A stretch of 51,371 bases of DNA from JACRAO01 sp964490895 (GTDB taxonomy: Bacteria; Bdellovibrionota; UBA1018). The DNA lies in contig CAZBEI010000088.1 of assembly GCA_964490895.1 (NCBI GenBank), positions 1-51,371 of the forward strand, in the 5' to 3' direction. Below are positions 8,296 to 17,467 of the stretch, in pieces. Under the pieces are notes generated by a model. That model had not been told where the DNA came from and did no database searches. It saw nothing but the letters and a program-made list of their open reading frames with translations. A program made the translations under genes and the position numbers. Position 1 is the first letter of the stretch, and each line of letters starts with the position of its first letter.

Positions 8296-9114
8296 ATGAT
8301 ACGTCACGGAATTTGGCACAGTGTTGCCAGGCAATGGGCCGTAAGAGTTGGAATTTTGAGTTTGGTAGCACTTTGGTTTGTGCTTCTTGCGCTCTCTTGG
8401 GCCAACGCAGAAGAAAATCAGGATTCTTTGCAAACTGCTTCTGACCTACAAAGATCTCCAGCCGCTTATAATGGCAGTGGCGACAGTGCTGACGCATTTA
8501 ATTTTAATTGGTTGGATCCTGAAAAAAAAATATACGTTTTACAAAATAGAAAATACTTAAAAAGCAATCGCCCTCTCTTGAGTGTCATGGCGGGTCCCAG
8601 CATTTCTAACGCCTATCGAAAAACCTTTGATTTTACTGGTGCTTTTGCCTATTACCCCGAAGAAATTTGGGGATTAGAGGTGTTCTACACCCTGTTTGCA
8701 AATCAAGAAAACAATACATTTGCCGCACTTACCGATGCCACAAAAAATGTCATCCCTGTGATTAGAGAAATCAGATCCCAGTTTGGAATCGATTTTCATT
8801 ATGTGCCTTGGTATTCGAAAATAAATGTCTTTAATCAGATTTTATATTTTGATTGGTATTTTTCTGGGGGATTGGGAGCAATACACACGGCACTAGACAC
8901 TCGAGCTTCTGCTCTAGTGGCTTCTGTTTTTCAAAATGAAGACTTTTTCTCTTTATTTGCTGGAACAGGCCAACAGTATCATTTGTCTAGGAGTTTGTTG
9001 TTTCGTATTGATTTTACGGGTGCCTTTTATCAGGCTCCTCGGTTTGGAAATTCGGGAGGAGCGACGTGGTTTTCAAATTTCAGCTTTGGTTTTGGCTTAG
9101 GCTTAAAGATTTGA
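8296..9114 (+). CDS. Outer-membrane beta-barrel protein (Glt-type)
   Basis: A protein of 272 aa. A signal peptide with hydrophobic core at about residues 18-37 ends near ANAEE. The mature part has alternating aromatic and polar strands (WGLEVFYTLFA, IDFHYVPWYSK, ILYFDWYFSGGLG, WFSNFSFGFGLGLKI) with a C-terminal strand typical of outer-membrane barrels. It resembles the small barrels that accompany the myxobacterial gliding (Glt/Agl) genes. This is supported by the TPR and FHA/TonB-like genes that follow. It shares a 4-bp overlap with the next gene. Family placement is by pattern, not by alignment. Confidence 0.7.
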   Translation: MIRHGIWHSVARQWAVRVGILSLVALWFVLLALSWANAEENQDSLQTASDLQRSPAAYNGSGDSADAFNFNWLDPEKKIYVLQNRKYLKSNRPLLSVMAGPSISNAYRKTFDFTGAFAYYPEEIWGLEVFYTLFANQENNTFAALTDATKNVIPVIREIRSQFGIDFHYVPWYSKINVFNQILYFDWYFSGGLGAIHTALDTRASALVASVFQNEDFFSLFAGTGQQYHLSRSLLFRIDFTGAFYQAPRFGNSGGATWFSNFSFGFGLGLKI

Positions 9115-10694
9115 ATCCTCAAGCCAATCTTAAAAAAGCACTTTTTTTAGGTTTTTTACTGAGCTCGAGCATTTCATTAGCTCAAACGTCGACAGAATAT
9201 TTAAAAGACGCAGAAACTTTTTTCCATGCGGGCCATTACTTTAAAGCAGCTCGGTATGCTTTTGCAGCTGGAGACATGGACGAAAGCTTAAAGCCGGAGG
9301 CCTATTCGTGGGTGTGTGTGAGTCTGATTAGATCTGGACTTTATCACAGTGCTGCTTATTTTTTTATCCGTACTCTACAAACGGCAAACACGACCGCAAA
9401 AAGGCGAGTGCTCGGTTACACTCAAGATCTCTTAGTGCGTGTGGGGGCAGATTTGCTCAGAAAGTATCTCATCAGGCATAGTCGTTACGAAGATTATGAC
9501 TTACCCAATCGAAGTGCTTACCTCTACGCTTTGGCAAAAGATACCGTGCTCAGAGGAAAAGAGCAATTGGCCATTGGATATGTTGGCGGAATGAGTACGC
9601 AAAGCCCGCTTTGGCCTTTTGGTCTGCTTTTGCGTGGGACCGCGCATGCACTTTTAGAAAAGAGTGAAGCTGCTCTTTCAGATTTTGAAGCGTGCATAGA
9701 AAAAAGCCATTTTTACGTCGAAAAAATGAGAGAATCTTTCGAAGATCACCCCAGTGAGTACTTCCGCGATCGGCAGAGAGTATTAGAGAGCCAAGATCTA
9801 GAGGCCAGGTGTTTGGCAGGAAAAGCACGTACGCTTTATCAAATGAATGCATTTAGCCAAGCGGATCAAGTTTATAATCTCATTCCTAAATCCAGTTTTG
9901 TTTGGCCAGATATCTTATTTGAGCAAGCCTGGAACTCTTTTGGGCAAGAGCAGTATAATGTCACTTTAGGGAAAGTGGCATCGTACAAGAGTCCCCTTTT
10001 GTCTTTTGTCTATAATTCGGAAGCCGATGTTTTAAAAGCACAGGCCTATTTATTCCTTTGCCTTTATGATGATGCCAACGAAGCTGTAAATGAGTTTAAT
10101 GGAAAATATTCTGCTCTTGGCGAAGAAGTAAAGAGGTTCGTAGAAAACAACAAGTCAAATATATCAGCTTTTTACACACTTGGGAAAGCAGCACTTCAGA
10201 GTTCCATTTATACAAAAAACTCACTTTATAAATTGATGAATCGATTTGTGAGAGGGCCTTATTTTCAAAACCTTGTGGCCACCCAGTCTCAATTGAGACG
10301 TGAGGCCAACGCCATTTCTCAGTTTAACCAAATGCAGGCGGGAGTTTTGCATGACACAGGTGAGGGATTTCCTGGTTTTTTAGAATTGGTTTTGAATTGG
10401 AGAGCAAAATCAGTGGCTCTTTTGGGGGGTGTATATGTCAAAAATAGCCTCATTGATTATCATGCGACACTGATTTCTGATTTTGAAAAAATGGCTTTTA
10501 TTAAATTAGAGATGTTAAGTCGTGCAAAACAGAAGTTGGTCTACAAAAAACCAAGCTTTGCAGAGAGAAGTAGAGGAAATGTAAAGCCTTCACGGCATGA
10601 CGATCAATACTACTGGAGTTTTAATGGAGAGTTTTGGCTAGATGAATTAGGGGATTATGTCTTTGGTTTGGAGAGTGAGTGTGGGAAATCTTAA
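9111..10694 (+). CDS. Exported TPR-repeat protein (Glt-cluster)
   Basis: About 527 aa from TTG at 9111, overlapping the previous stop as TTGA. This start is preferred to the GTG at 9066 because it leaves a clean signal peptide (NLKKALFLGFLLSSSISLAQ). The rest is helical and TPR-like: a DAETFFHAGHYFKAARYAFAAG pair near the N-terminus, an AEAALSDFEACIEKS-type helix, then a coil-rich tail. Periplasmic scaffold role is inferred from the signal peptide and the neighbours, similar to TPR components of the Myxococcus Glt complex. No enzymatic motif was seen. Confidence 0.7.
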   Translation: MNPQANLKKALFLGFLLSSSISLAQTSTEYLKDAETFFHAGHYFKAARYAFAAGDMDESLKPEAYSWVCVSLIRSGLYHSAAYFFIRTLQTANTTAKRRVLGYTQDLLVRVGADLLRKYLIRHSRYEDYDLPNRSAYLYALAKDTVLRGKEQLAIGYVGGMSTQSPLWPFGLLLRGTAHALLEKSEAALSDFEACIEKSHFYVEKMRESFEDHPSEYFRDRQRVLESQDLEARCLAGKARTLYQMNAFSQADQVYNLIPKSSFVWPDILFEQAWNSFGQEQYNVTLGKVASYKSPLLSFVYNSEADVLKAQAYLFLCLYDDANEAVNEFNGKYSALGEEVKRFVENNKSNISAFYTLGKAALQSSIYTKNSLYKLMNRFVRGPYFQNLVATQSQLRREANAISQFNQMQAGVLHDTGEGFPGFLELVLNWRAKSVALLGGVYVKNSLIDYHATLISDFEKMAFIKLEMLSRAKQKLVYKKPSFAERSRGNVKPSRHDDQYYWSFNGEFWLDELGDYVFGLESECGKS

Positions 10695-13600
10695 AAAAAT
10701 ATTGAGTCTGAGCCTGCTCCTGGGGGTTCATTTCTCTTGGGCTAGCACTTATATTTCTTCAGAGTTAAATTCCGTCATGAGTGCTGAGGAAGTCAAAATT
10801 CAAAAATTGAGAGAGGAAGAGCTCACTCAGCTTCGAATCGTTTTGGGAAGACGAACTCCCATCAATCGACGAGCTGATCTTTATTTGCGGGTAGCGGAAC
10901 TCTACTTAGAGGCCTATCGGGTTACTTTTTTGCTCGAAGGCAGAGTGCATGAAAAAAGACTCGAGTCCAAAGTCGAGGATACTCTGATTGATCGAACACA
11001 CTCGAAGCCTTATGTGTACAAAGGAATTCAATCCTGTTTGGATATTTTGAAGCTAAAGATTCCCTTTCAACATATCGATCGAGTTTATTATTTTTTGGGT
11101 TTTTATTATACTGAGTTGGATCAGAATAAAGAAAGCCGTAAATATTTTGAATGGCTGGTGGAAAAATACCCTTCTAGCGTTTATGTGACCGAAGCCTACC
11201 GTGAGTTAGGGGAGATTGCCTATAAGACGAACCAGTTTAGAAAGTCACTTCATTATTTGGAACTTGCAATTCAAAAACCAGCTGACTTGGGCAGTCATTA
11301 TCCTCGAGTCTTGCATCGCCTCGCTTGGAATTATTATCGCACTAAGCAATATGAGAAAGCAGTACTCACCTTAAAAAATGCGATTTCTCAATCTGTCGAC
11401 GGAGGAGAAAAGTTTTTAAGTTTAAAGGAAGAAGCCTTAAGAGACATGGCTCTTTTTATGACAGAGACAGGAAAAGCAGAAGAAGCTCTTTCTTATTTTG
11501 AAAAAGTAGCAGGCGATAAAGGTTTTTACACTAAATCTTTAGAAAAACTTGGAAAACAATATGAACGTGCTTTAGACCTTGGAAAAGCCAATCAAGTTTA
11601 CGAGGTGTTGCTTCAAACTGCTGGGGACGAAGGTGTAATATTTCGAGTCCTTGTCAAAATCGTAGATTTGGATTTAAGACGAGGCAAGCCACTTGAGGCT
11701 TTGGAGAGAATTAAAAAAAATAAAATTTTATATAGAGGAGATTCTGAAACTGAGATATCTGCTCAAAACTTAAAGGCCATGGTCAGGAGAACCGCTACAG
11801 AAAATCACGAAAATTTTAGAAAAAAGAGTGACCGAAGTGCTTTGCAGATCTGCGAAGCCTATTACAGCACTTATTTAGATCTCTTTTTAAATCAAGATAG
11901 TGCTAAAAAAGAAATTCCTGAAATCCAGATGTATTTAGCCGAAGTTAAACGAGACCTTGGCAAATCCAAAGAAGCTCTCGCTCTTTATAAAAAGGTTATT
12001 GATTCGGGAGATCCTCGATATCTCAAAGAAGCCGCTGTTTTAAGGTTGACAATATTAAATGACGCTCTAAAGAAGGAAGCAGCAAAAACGGTCACTGAAC
12101 CTTCAAAAATAGAGAAAGAGTTTATAGAGGAGTCGGACGCCCTCAAAGTTTATTTAGAGGACATGCCAGAAGCTCGAGAGGGAGCTTTGAAGTCTGCTCA
12201 AATTTTAGCAGGTTACCCGTCCTCACAGAAGGAAGCGATCAAGAGAGTTCAAAAAATTTTAGAAAAATGGCCTAAAACAATTCAGGCAGTGGTGGCTGCA
12301 AGGCTTTGGATTCAATTGAGCGAAGGGGCGCGAGAGTTAAAAGATATTTTAAAAACCATTCAAGACACTCCTGGGATTTTAGAGGCTGATAAAGCGCAGG
12401 GTGGCGGAAAATTAAAGCAAGTGCTGAGTGAGCAAGAGAGTAAAATGCAAATCAGTCAGATTGCTCTTTTTGAAAAAGAAAAAAACTATGCGGAGGCTGG
12501 AAAAGCCTACGAGGCATTTGCAGCGGTGGCACATAAACTAGAGGTTTCCGAAAAAGCACTTTCGAATGCATTTTTTGCTTATCTAAAAGTGCAAGACCTA
12601 GATTCTGTGCTACGAGTTGCAAAAAGTTGGATGAGCCGATTCCCTAAGAGTAAAGCTTATAGTGTTCCCATTCGAGGGGCTGCGACTTCGTTCTTTATTT
12701 TAGGAAAGTTTGCCGACTCCGCTTTTCTTTTTGAGCATCTCCATGAGCAGGAAACTGCAGATAAAATATACGAAGGATTGGGTCTGAAAAAAACATCCAC
12801 ACGTAAGAACAAAAAAACAGCATATTGGACTTCTATGGATCAGTTTCGAATGGCTGAAAAAAAGGAGGGAGAGGCTCATTTTACAGCTCTTGAGCTTCCA
12901 GAAAAAAAATTAAAACAAGGACTCACTCAAAGGCTAAAATTTTTTGAATCTTTGAGCAAAGCTTACAAAAAGGTAATTGCACTAGGTGGCCCCTGGGCGA
13001 TAGCGGCTTTAGACCGATTGGCAAACTTCACGTTCTCCCTTTCGGAGGAGATTGAAAAAATAACTCCTCCACAAAGTCTCACTCCTGATGGGAGTGCAAA
13101 GTTTAAGGCTAATCTAAAGTCCATCAGCGAACCCCTAAGGAAAAAAGCCATGGACACTTGGAAAGAGGCTTACAATAGTGCTCAGAAAAATGAAATATTA
13201 AGTCCGGCTCTCGCTTCTATTGCTGATCGTCTGAGTCTGGGTAGAAGAGGGGAGGGCGTTCGAGTTGAATTTCAGTTGGCTGGAAATCTCAATCAAGACG
13301 AAAAAGTGACTGAGAAACTTTTTAACAATCCACTAAATGCCTCACTGTGGGTGGATTATGGAAACCGGCTTTGGAGTTTGGGACAGCCGAGGCTCGCCCT
13401 CATTGCCTACGATCGAGCTCTGAGTATTGCTCCCAAGGGTATGTCTGCTTTGAATAACAAAGCTGTTTTGATGCTGGAACTTGGTGGAGAAGATCTCATT
13501 CAAACAGCTTATGAGAGTTTAGCACTTTTTAAAGAAACTCAATTGAACTCTCAATTGAGCTCCCAATTGAGCTCTCAATCGAGCTCTAATGATAAAAACG

Positions 13601-13791
13601 CAGTGATTCCAAAAATAAATCTCTTGCTTTTATTCCGTTATTATCATTTGGAGGCAAACACACTTTGGGGGCAAGTGCTCTCGCAGGTGAGCAGCTCCTG
13701 TCAAAATTGGATTAAAAAATTCGAAGGCAAACCACTTCTTGGTTTTGAGAAGGTTTTTTCAGGTTATGAGATGGGGAAGTGTCAAAAATGA
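10681..13791 (+). CDS. Large exported TPR protein (Glt-cluster, GltD/AgmU-like by context)
   Basis: About 1036 aa from GTG at 10681, which has ggag 7 nt upstream and leaves a good signal peptide (LKKILSLSLLLGVHFSWAS). An in-frame ATG at 10657 would add eight residues. It overlaps the upstream gene by 14 bp. Many TPR units are visible, for example YYFLGFYYTELDQNKESRKY, AYRELGEIAYKTNQFRKSLHY, and a C-terminal ALIAYDRALSIAPKGMSALNNKAVLML. A 12-bp tandem repeat (13538-13585) encodes a Gln-Leu-Ser linker. Probable periplasmic assembly scaffold. Equivalence to a named Glt protein is inference. Confidence 0.72.
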   Translation: MGNLKKILSLSLLLGVHFSWASTYISSELNSVMSAEEVKIQKLREEELTQLRIVLGRRTPINRRADLYLRVAELYLEAYRVTFLLEGRVHEKRLESKVEDTLIDRTHSKPYVYKGIQSCLDILKLKIPFQHIDRVYYFLGFYYTELDQNKESRKYFEWLVEKYPSSVYVTEAYRELGEIAYKTNQFRKSLHYLELAIQKPADLGSHYPRVLHRLAWNYYRTKQYEKAVLTLKNAISQSVDGGEKFLSLKEEALRDMALFMTETGKAEEALSYFEKVAGDKGFYTKSLEKLGKQYERALDLGKANQVYEVLLQTAGDEGVIFRVLVKIVDLDLRRGKPLEALERIKKNKILYRGDSETEISAQNLKAMVRRTATENHENFRKKSDRSALQICEAYYSTYLDLFLNQDSAKKEIPEIQMYLAEVKRDLGKSKEALALYKKVIDSGDPRYLKEAAVLRLTILNDALKKEAAKTVTEPSKIEKEFIEESDALKVYLEDMPEAREGALKSAQILAGYPSSQKEAIKRVQKILEKWPKTIQAVVAARLWIQLSEGARELKDILKTIQDTPGILEADKAQGGGKLKQVLSEQESKMQISQIALFEKEKNYAEAGKAYEAFAAVAHKLEVSEKALSNAFFAYLKVQDLDSVLRVAKSWMSRFPKSKAYSVPIRGAATSFFILGKFADSAFLFEHLHEQETADKIYEGLGLKKTSTRKNKKTAYWTSMDQFRMAEKKEGEAHFTALELPEKKLKQGLTQRLKFFESLSKAYKKVIALGGPWAIAALDRLANFTFSLSEEIEKITPPQSLTPDGSAKFKANLKSISEPLRKKAMDTWKEAYNSAQKNEILSPALASIADRLSLGRRGEGVRVEFQLAGNLNQDEKVTEKLFNNPLNASLWVDYGNRLWSLGQPRLALIAYDRALSIAPKGMSALNNKAVLMLELGGEDLIQTAYESLALFKETQLNSQLSSQLSSQSSSNDKNAVIPKINLLLLFRYYHLEANTLWGQVLSQVSSSCQNWIKKFEGKPLLGFEKVFSGYEMGKCQK
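13538..13585 (+). repeat. 12-bp tandem repeat, four units
   Basis: Units ctcaattgaact, ctcaattgagct, cccaattgagct, ctcaatcgagct lie end to end and encode a Ser/Gln/Leu/Asn linker near the C-terminus of the large TPR protein. The frame is preserved. Confidence 0.8.
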
Positions 13792-14033
13792 TTAAAATAA
13801 TTTTACTTTTAACTGTTTTTAGTCCGGTAGCTTTTGGGCAAGAGAAACAACCAAAAGTGATTTATCCACAAAAAACGGATTTAGATTACGAAGGCGTTCG
13901 CCTTGAGGGTGAAGTTAAAAATCCAGGTGAATTTTATTTTCAGAGAAGGCCTGAAGAAAAATTTGATTCCTTAGTAAAGCGAAGAAAAAACTTTCATAGA
14001 GAAATGCTCAGAGACGTTGTTTTGAGTAAATGA
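13788..14033 (+). CDS. Small exported protein of the Glt-like cluster
   Basis: A protein of 81 aa from ATG at 13788 (ATGA overlap with the previous stop), with ggggaag about 10 nt upstream. It has a signal peptide MIKIILLLTVFSPVAFGQ and a short charged mature part with DLDYEGVRLEGEVKNPGEF, then a basic tail. I do not recognise a family. Its place between the TPR gene and the FHA/TonB-like gene suggests a small periplasmic partner of the same machine. Confidence 0.65.
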   Translation: MIKIILLLTVFSPVAFGQEKQPKVIYPQKTDLDYEGVRLEGEVKNPGEFYFQRRPEEKFDSLVKRRKNFHREMLRDVVLSK

Positions 14034-14043
14034 GGGAATGCGT

Positions 14044-16062
14044 ATGACTGAAAAAGAAAAAGGTGACACTCCAGCATTGCCGCCCTTTTTGGTGCCTAAA
14101 GCACATAAAGTTGTAATTTTAAGTGCAGGCGCGAAAGTTTTTAAAATTCATAAGGAAAGAATTGTTTTAGGTTCAGTAGAATCAGCTGATGTAAGGCTGC
14201 AATCCGAAGGGATTTCTCCACTTCATGCTATTTTAGAGATTTCGAAAGAAGACGGTTCTGGAACTCTCTATGATTTAGGGAGTGAGACGGGTGTTTGCGT
14301 CAATGGGAAAAAAATAATTACAGAAAAAATTGTGCCCGGGGATGAGATCACGATCGGAGCCCATGTTTTAAAATTTACGTTAGAAAAATCGGATCAGTTT
14401 TCGCCACGAGAAAAGATCAAAGTCTCCGAAGGCCGAAAGCTTTTTATGACTCCGGGTGAGGATTTGAAGCCTCTTTTACTTGAAGAAGAACATGAAATCG
14501 AAAATATTTTTGACTATAGGCCGACCTCGAAAACTGCGTTGCAAGTGGTGATGTCTTGGCATGGGTCTATTTTGGATGTTGAGCACTTTGTAGACCAAAA
14601 AGAAATTACGTTGGGCTCTACTCGTGGGTGTGATTTTGCAATTCCTTCATGGTTTTCGGAGCCAAAATTTCCATTGGTGACTCAGAGTGCTGGGGAGTAT
14701 TTTTTGAAAGTCGATCCTCAGATGCGTGGAGTGATGCAAAAAAAGGGGAAGCTTCAGAAAATAGAAGAGTTGGGTTCTGGACAAATTCCGCTTTTAGAAG
14801 AGGACTTTGTAAAAATTCATCTCAAAGGGATTGATTTTTATCTCAATTTTACTCCAGCCCCCCCACGTCTAAAAAGAAGAAAACTGATTGAGCGGGATCC
14901 TTTTTTAATTAAAGTCATTTTTTCGTCCATGCTTTTGACCGCATTTTTTATCATTGCACTATTAAATGCCAAGGTGCCTCAAAACTTAGAGGCTGAAAAA
15001 ATTCCAGATCGCATTGCCACTGTTTTGTATCAGCCCGAAAAATTCCCGGTGCAAATTAAAGAGAAGTCAGAAAGTGAGATAGCCAAAGAAAAACAAGTGG
15101 CTAAGTCTAAAGCTGAAAAGCTCAAGCCAACTCCGAAAAAAATAGTAAAACTCGAACTTCAACCCAAAGCCAATCCGCCCAAAGTCGTTCCGAAAGAAAT
15201 GTTAGTTGGGATTAAGCCAGATAAAGCGTCTTCTACTGTTACTGTAAAAAAGGCAGCTTCAAAACATAAAGAAAGCGAAGCCAAAGAAGGCCAGGGCGCT
15301 CGTGCAAAAGGTCCAGAGGGGAAAAGAGGTTCTCCAAAAGCGCCGCCCGGAAAAATTCCACAGGTAACGGCAAAAAGACCCTCACCGCAAGGCGGCCAGG
15401 GCAGAGGCTCAGGACATAGCCAAGTCAAAGACGAAGGAAACTTAGATGTGCTCAAGGGAGCCAGCAGCAAAATTTTAGACTTGCTGGGCAATAGTGGGGC
15501 ACAACTTGGGAAGGGTGGTGGTTCGCAACTTCAAGGTTTTGGTGGATTTACGACACAGGGCGAAGGCGGCTTGGCTCTTTCCGGCGGTGGAAAAGGTGGA
15601 GGAGGCAACGCGGCTTCTTTAGGTGGCTTAGCAAATTCAGGCCGAGGCGGGGGGAAAGTGGGCACCGGGCTTGGAGCGGCTGGCAGTGGCAGTGGGATTA
15701 TCGGCGGAAAAACTCGGGTTGAAATTAGAAGCGGAGGTCCAGAAGAAACAGTCATTATGGGCGTGATTGATCGGGATGCCATTGAGGCGGCGATTTTGGC
15801 TCATCGAGATGAGTTTATTTTATGTTACGAAAAAGAAATCAATGCTGAAAACCCAAACCTCGCAGGCCAAGTCGTCCCCAGCTTTGTCATTGGCTCAAGT
15901 GGCAGAGTGACGCAGGCTGGAGTTTCGTCAAGCACAATTAAAAACTCCAATGTAGAGCGCTGTGTTCTAGGCGTCTTAAAACGCATTCAATTTCCAATTC
16001 CAGTTGGAGCAGGAGTGGTGCAGGTGACCTATCCGTTTAAGTACAGACCCGTGGGGAAGTAG
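14044..16062 (+). CDS. FHA-domain inner-membrane protein with AgmX/PglI (TonB-like) C-terminus
   Basis: About 672 aa from ATG at 14044. This start has agggg-like bases about 7 nt upstream, better than the ATG at 14038. Order: a forkhead-associated domain at about residues 20-118 (IVLGSVESADVRL, GISPLHAIL, TGVCVNGKK), a second FHA-like domain at 165-272 (ITLGSTRGCDFAI), one membrane helix at about 288-311, a Lys/Pro-rich periplasmic stalk, a Gly-rich stretch at about 480-560, and a C-terminal domain (570-672) with the paired cysteines FILCYEKE and VERCVLGVLKRI typical of AgmX/PglI TonB-like ends. This matches the GltG-type protein that links cytoplasmic signals to the outer membrane in gliding bacteria. 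The stop is 8 bp from the next gene's stop on the other strand. Confidence 0.8.
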   Translation: MTEKEKGDTPALPPFLVPKAHKVVILSAGAKVFKIHKERIVLGSVESADVRLQSEGISPLHAILEISKEDGSGTLYDLGSETGVCVNGKKIITEKIVPGDEITIGAHVLKFTLEKSDQFSPREKIKVSEGRKLFMTPGEDLKPLLLEEEHEIENIFDYRPTSKTALQVVMSWHGSILDVEHFVDQKEITLGSTRGCDFAIPSWFSEPKFPLVTQSAGEYFLKVDPQMRGVMQKKGKLQKIEELGSGQIPLLEEDFVKIHLKGIDFYLNFTPAPPRLKRRKLIERDPFLIKVIFSSMLLTAFFIIALLNAKVPQNLEAEKIPDRIATVLYQPEKFPVQIKEKSESEIAKEKQVAKSKAEKLKPTPKKIVKLELQPKANPPKVVPKEMLVGIKPDKASSTVTVKKAASKHKESEAKEGQGARAKGPEGKRGSPKAPPGKIPQVTAKRPSPQGGQGRGSGHSQVKDEGNLDVLKGASSKILDLLGNSGAQLGKGGGSQLQGFGGFTTQGEGGLALSGGGKGGGGNAASLGGLANSGRGGGKVGTGLGAAGSGSGIIGGKTRVEIRSGGPEETVIMGVIDRDAIEAAILAHRDEFILCYEKEINAENPNLAGQVVPSFVIGSSGRVTQAGVSSSTIKNSNVERCVLGVLKRIQFPIPVGAGVVQVTYPFKYRPVGK

Positions 16063-16070
16063 GAGCTTGC

Positions 16071-17426
16071 CTACCCCATAAACACATTCTGAAAAGCTTC
16101 GACGATGGGGTACGAAAATCCATCAAATATTTTATTTCGTTCCATCACTAAAAAAGTCGTTTGTTTGGGATCTTTTACATTTTCTTTTTTAAGTTTACTA
16201 TAGAGTCTGACAAATTCGTCACTGAGGCCTACGATCTCTGCAATACGGTTGATTTCTGTGGGAGAGACTTTGCCTGGAAACCCTTTTTTATTGCGTCTTT
16301 CGTGGTGTTGAGCAATGGCTTGGAGGGTGGTCGCGTCAATATCCTCAAATTTTGAAACCATTTCTGCTCCCTTGAGTGGGTGTTCGTGGTAGGCCTTTTT
16401 TTCTTCTTCATTCATGAGCGACTCGTCATGGCTTTGAAGATGGGGGGGCAGTTCGTAGAGTGCAATGTCATGCAGAAAACTTGCCAAACCGATGGTCTCA
16501 AAAGCTTTGAGAGATTGGATTTTGAGGGGCTCACTTAAGAGAGCTGCAGTCATTGTAGTGGCCAGAGCGTGATCGTAGGCTTCTAAGTGTGAGAGAAAGG
16601 TTTTCAGAGCTTTGGGTTGATCTAAAGCCGAAGTTTTAATCAACGCATGGACATTCATGAGAAAGTGATTGGTTGAGTCAAGAGTCTCATTGTCTAAGCC
16701 TTTTTCTTGAATCAGCTCAATGATGGACTGCCCTTGGTTTAAAGTTTCAGAAATCTTTACTTCTAAGGAAATATCTTTTCGCTGCAAGAGTGAATGAGCC
16801 AATACAGTGCAATAATCGATGGATCTTTTTTGAATTTCTTTTCGAATATAAAAATAGGGTACCCCTTTTGAGATATAGCCCAGAGCTCTTTCGGGTGTGA
16901 GAGTATCTCTGGCTTCTAAGATTTTTACCTGTCGACCAGAGGGCAATTTAATAAAGAGGTCAAAAAATGAAGGAGCTCCGCTCAGAGTGTCTGATGGGCA
17001 AACAGGAATAAATTCTGGATTTTCCTCACTCTTTTCGAATGTCGTTATCGGGGTGACTATTATGCCTAAGATCTTACTCGAAATTTTACTTTTAAGTATA
17101 GGCAAGGTGAGAGGTTTTTGAATTAAATCCACAATGGCTAAGCGTGAGAGTTCGTTTTGTGTAAAAGGGGGATCCTCGTCAAACAATACAAAGATGGGTG
17201 TCAGCGGCCTATGTTTATGTAAGAGAGAAAGGGTTTGAATCATCCCAGGCTTGCTCAATTGAGGGTGAATAAAAACAGCAGAAAAATTTTGCACAGGATC
17301 ACAAATGGCTTTTACAGCCTCGGCTCCAGATTGAGCCAGTCGGGTAGGGTACCTTTTAGCAAGGCCTATGTAGTGCTCCGTGTCAAGAGGGTCGATGATA
17401 AGTGCAGAGTAACTTTGAGCTTCCAT
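16071..17426 (-). CDS. HD-GYP-like protein with pseudo-receiver domain
   Basis: A protein of 451 aa. Residues 1-120 have the fold pattern of a response-regulator receiver (ALIIDPLD, then IQKPL), but the phosphoacceptor position reads VFIHPQL, so phosphorylation is unlikely. A linker (FIKLPSGRQVKILEA, YISKGVPYFYIRKE) of a type known beside deltaproteobacterial HD domains follows. The C-terminal HD domain keeps HD in FLHDIALYELP, the His of AYHEHPLKGAEM, HHERRNKKGFPG and LSDEFVRL, so the metal ligands seem present. The GYP signature reads GFP and the HDIGK lysine is missing. Cyclic-di-GMP hydrolysis or binding is plausible but unproven. It lies 41 bp downstream of hemH on the same strand. Confidence 0.75.
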   Translation of the reverse strand: MEAQSYSALIIDPLDTEHYIGLAKRYPTRLAQSGAEAVKAICDPVQNFSAVFIHPQLSKPGMIQTLSLLHKHRPLTPIFVLFDEDPPFTQNELSRLAIVDLIQKPLTLPILKSKISSKILGIIVTPITTFEKSEENPEFIPVCPSDTLSGAPSFFDLFIKLPSGRQVKILEARDTLTPERALGYISKGVPYFYIRKEIQKRSIDYCTVLAHSLLQRKDISLEVKISETLNQGQSIIELIQEKGLDNETLDSTNHFLMNVHALIKTSALDQPKALKTFLSHLEAYDHALATTMTAALLSEPLKIQSLKAFETIGLASFLHDIALYELPPHLQSHDESLMNEEEKKAYHEHPLKGAEMVSKFEDIDATTLQAIAQHHERRNKKGFPGKVSPTEINRIAEIVGLSDEFVRLYSKLKKENVKDPKQTTFLVMERNKIFDGFSYPIVEAFQNVFMG

Positions 17427-17467
17427 GCGTCACGCTTTTCTTAGATTAGCAGAAATATTAAATACAG

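Noticed and set aside
9066..9111. Upstream GTG start for the first TPR gene
   Set aside because: It would add FKFQLWFWLRLK before the signal peptide and overlap the barrel gene by 49 bp. TTG at 9111 gives a clean signal peptide.
15159..15782. Long open frames antisense to the Gly/Pro-rich part of the FHA protein gene
   Set aside because: They are mirror images of a low-complexity Gly/Lys/Pro coding stretch, with no ribosome binding site or family features.
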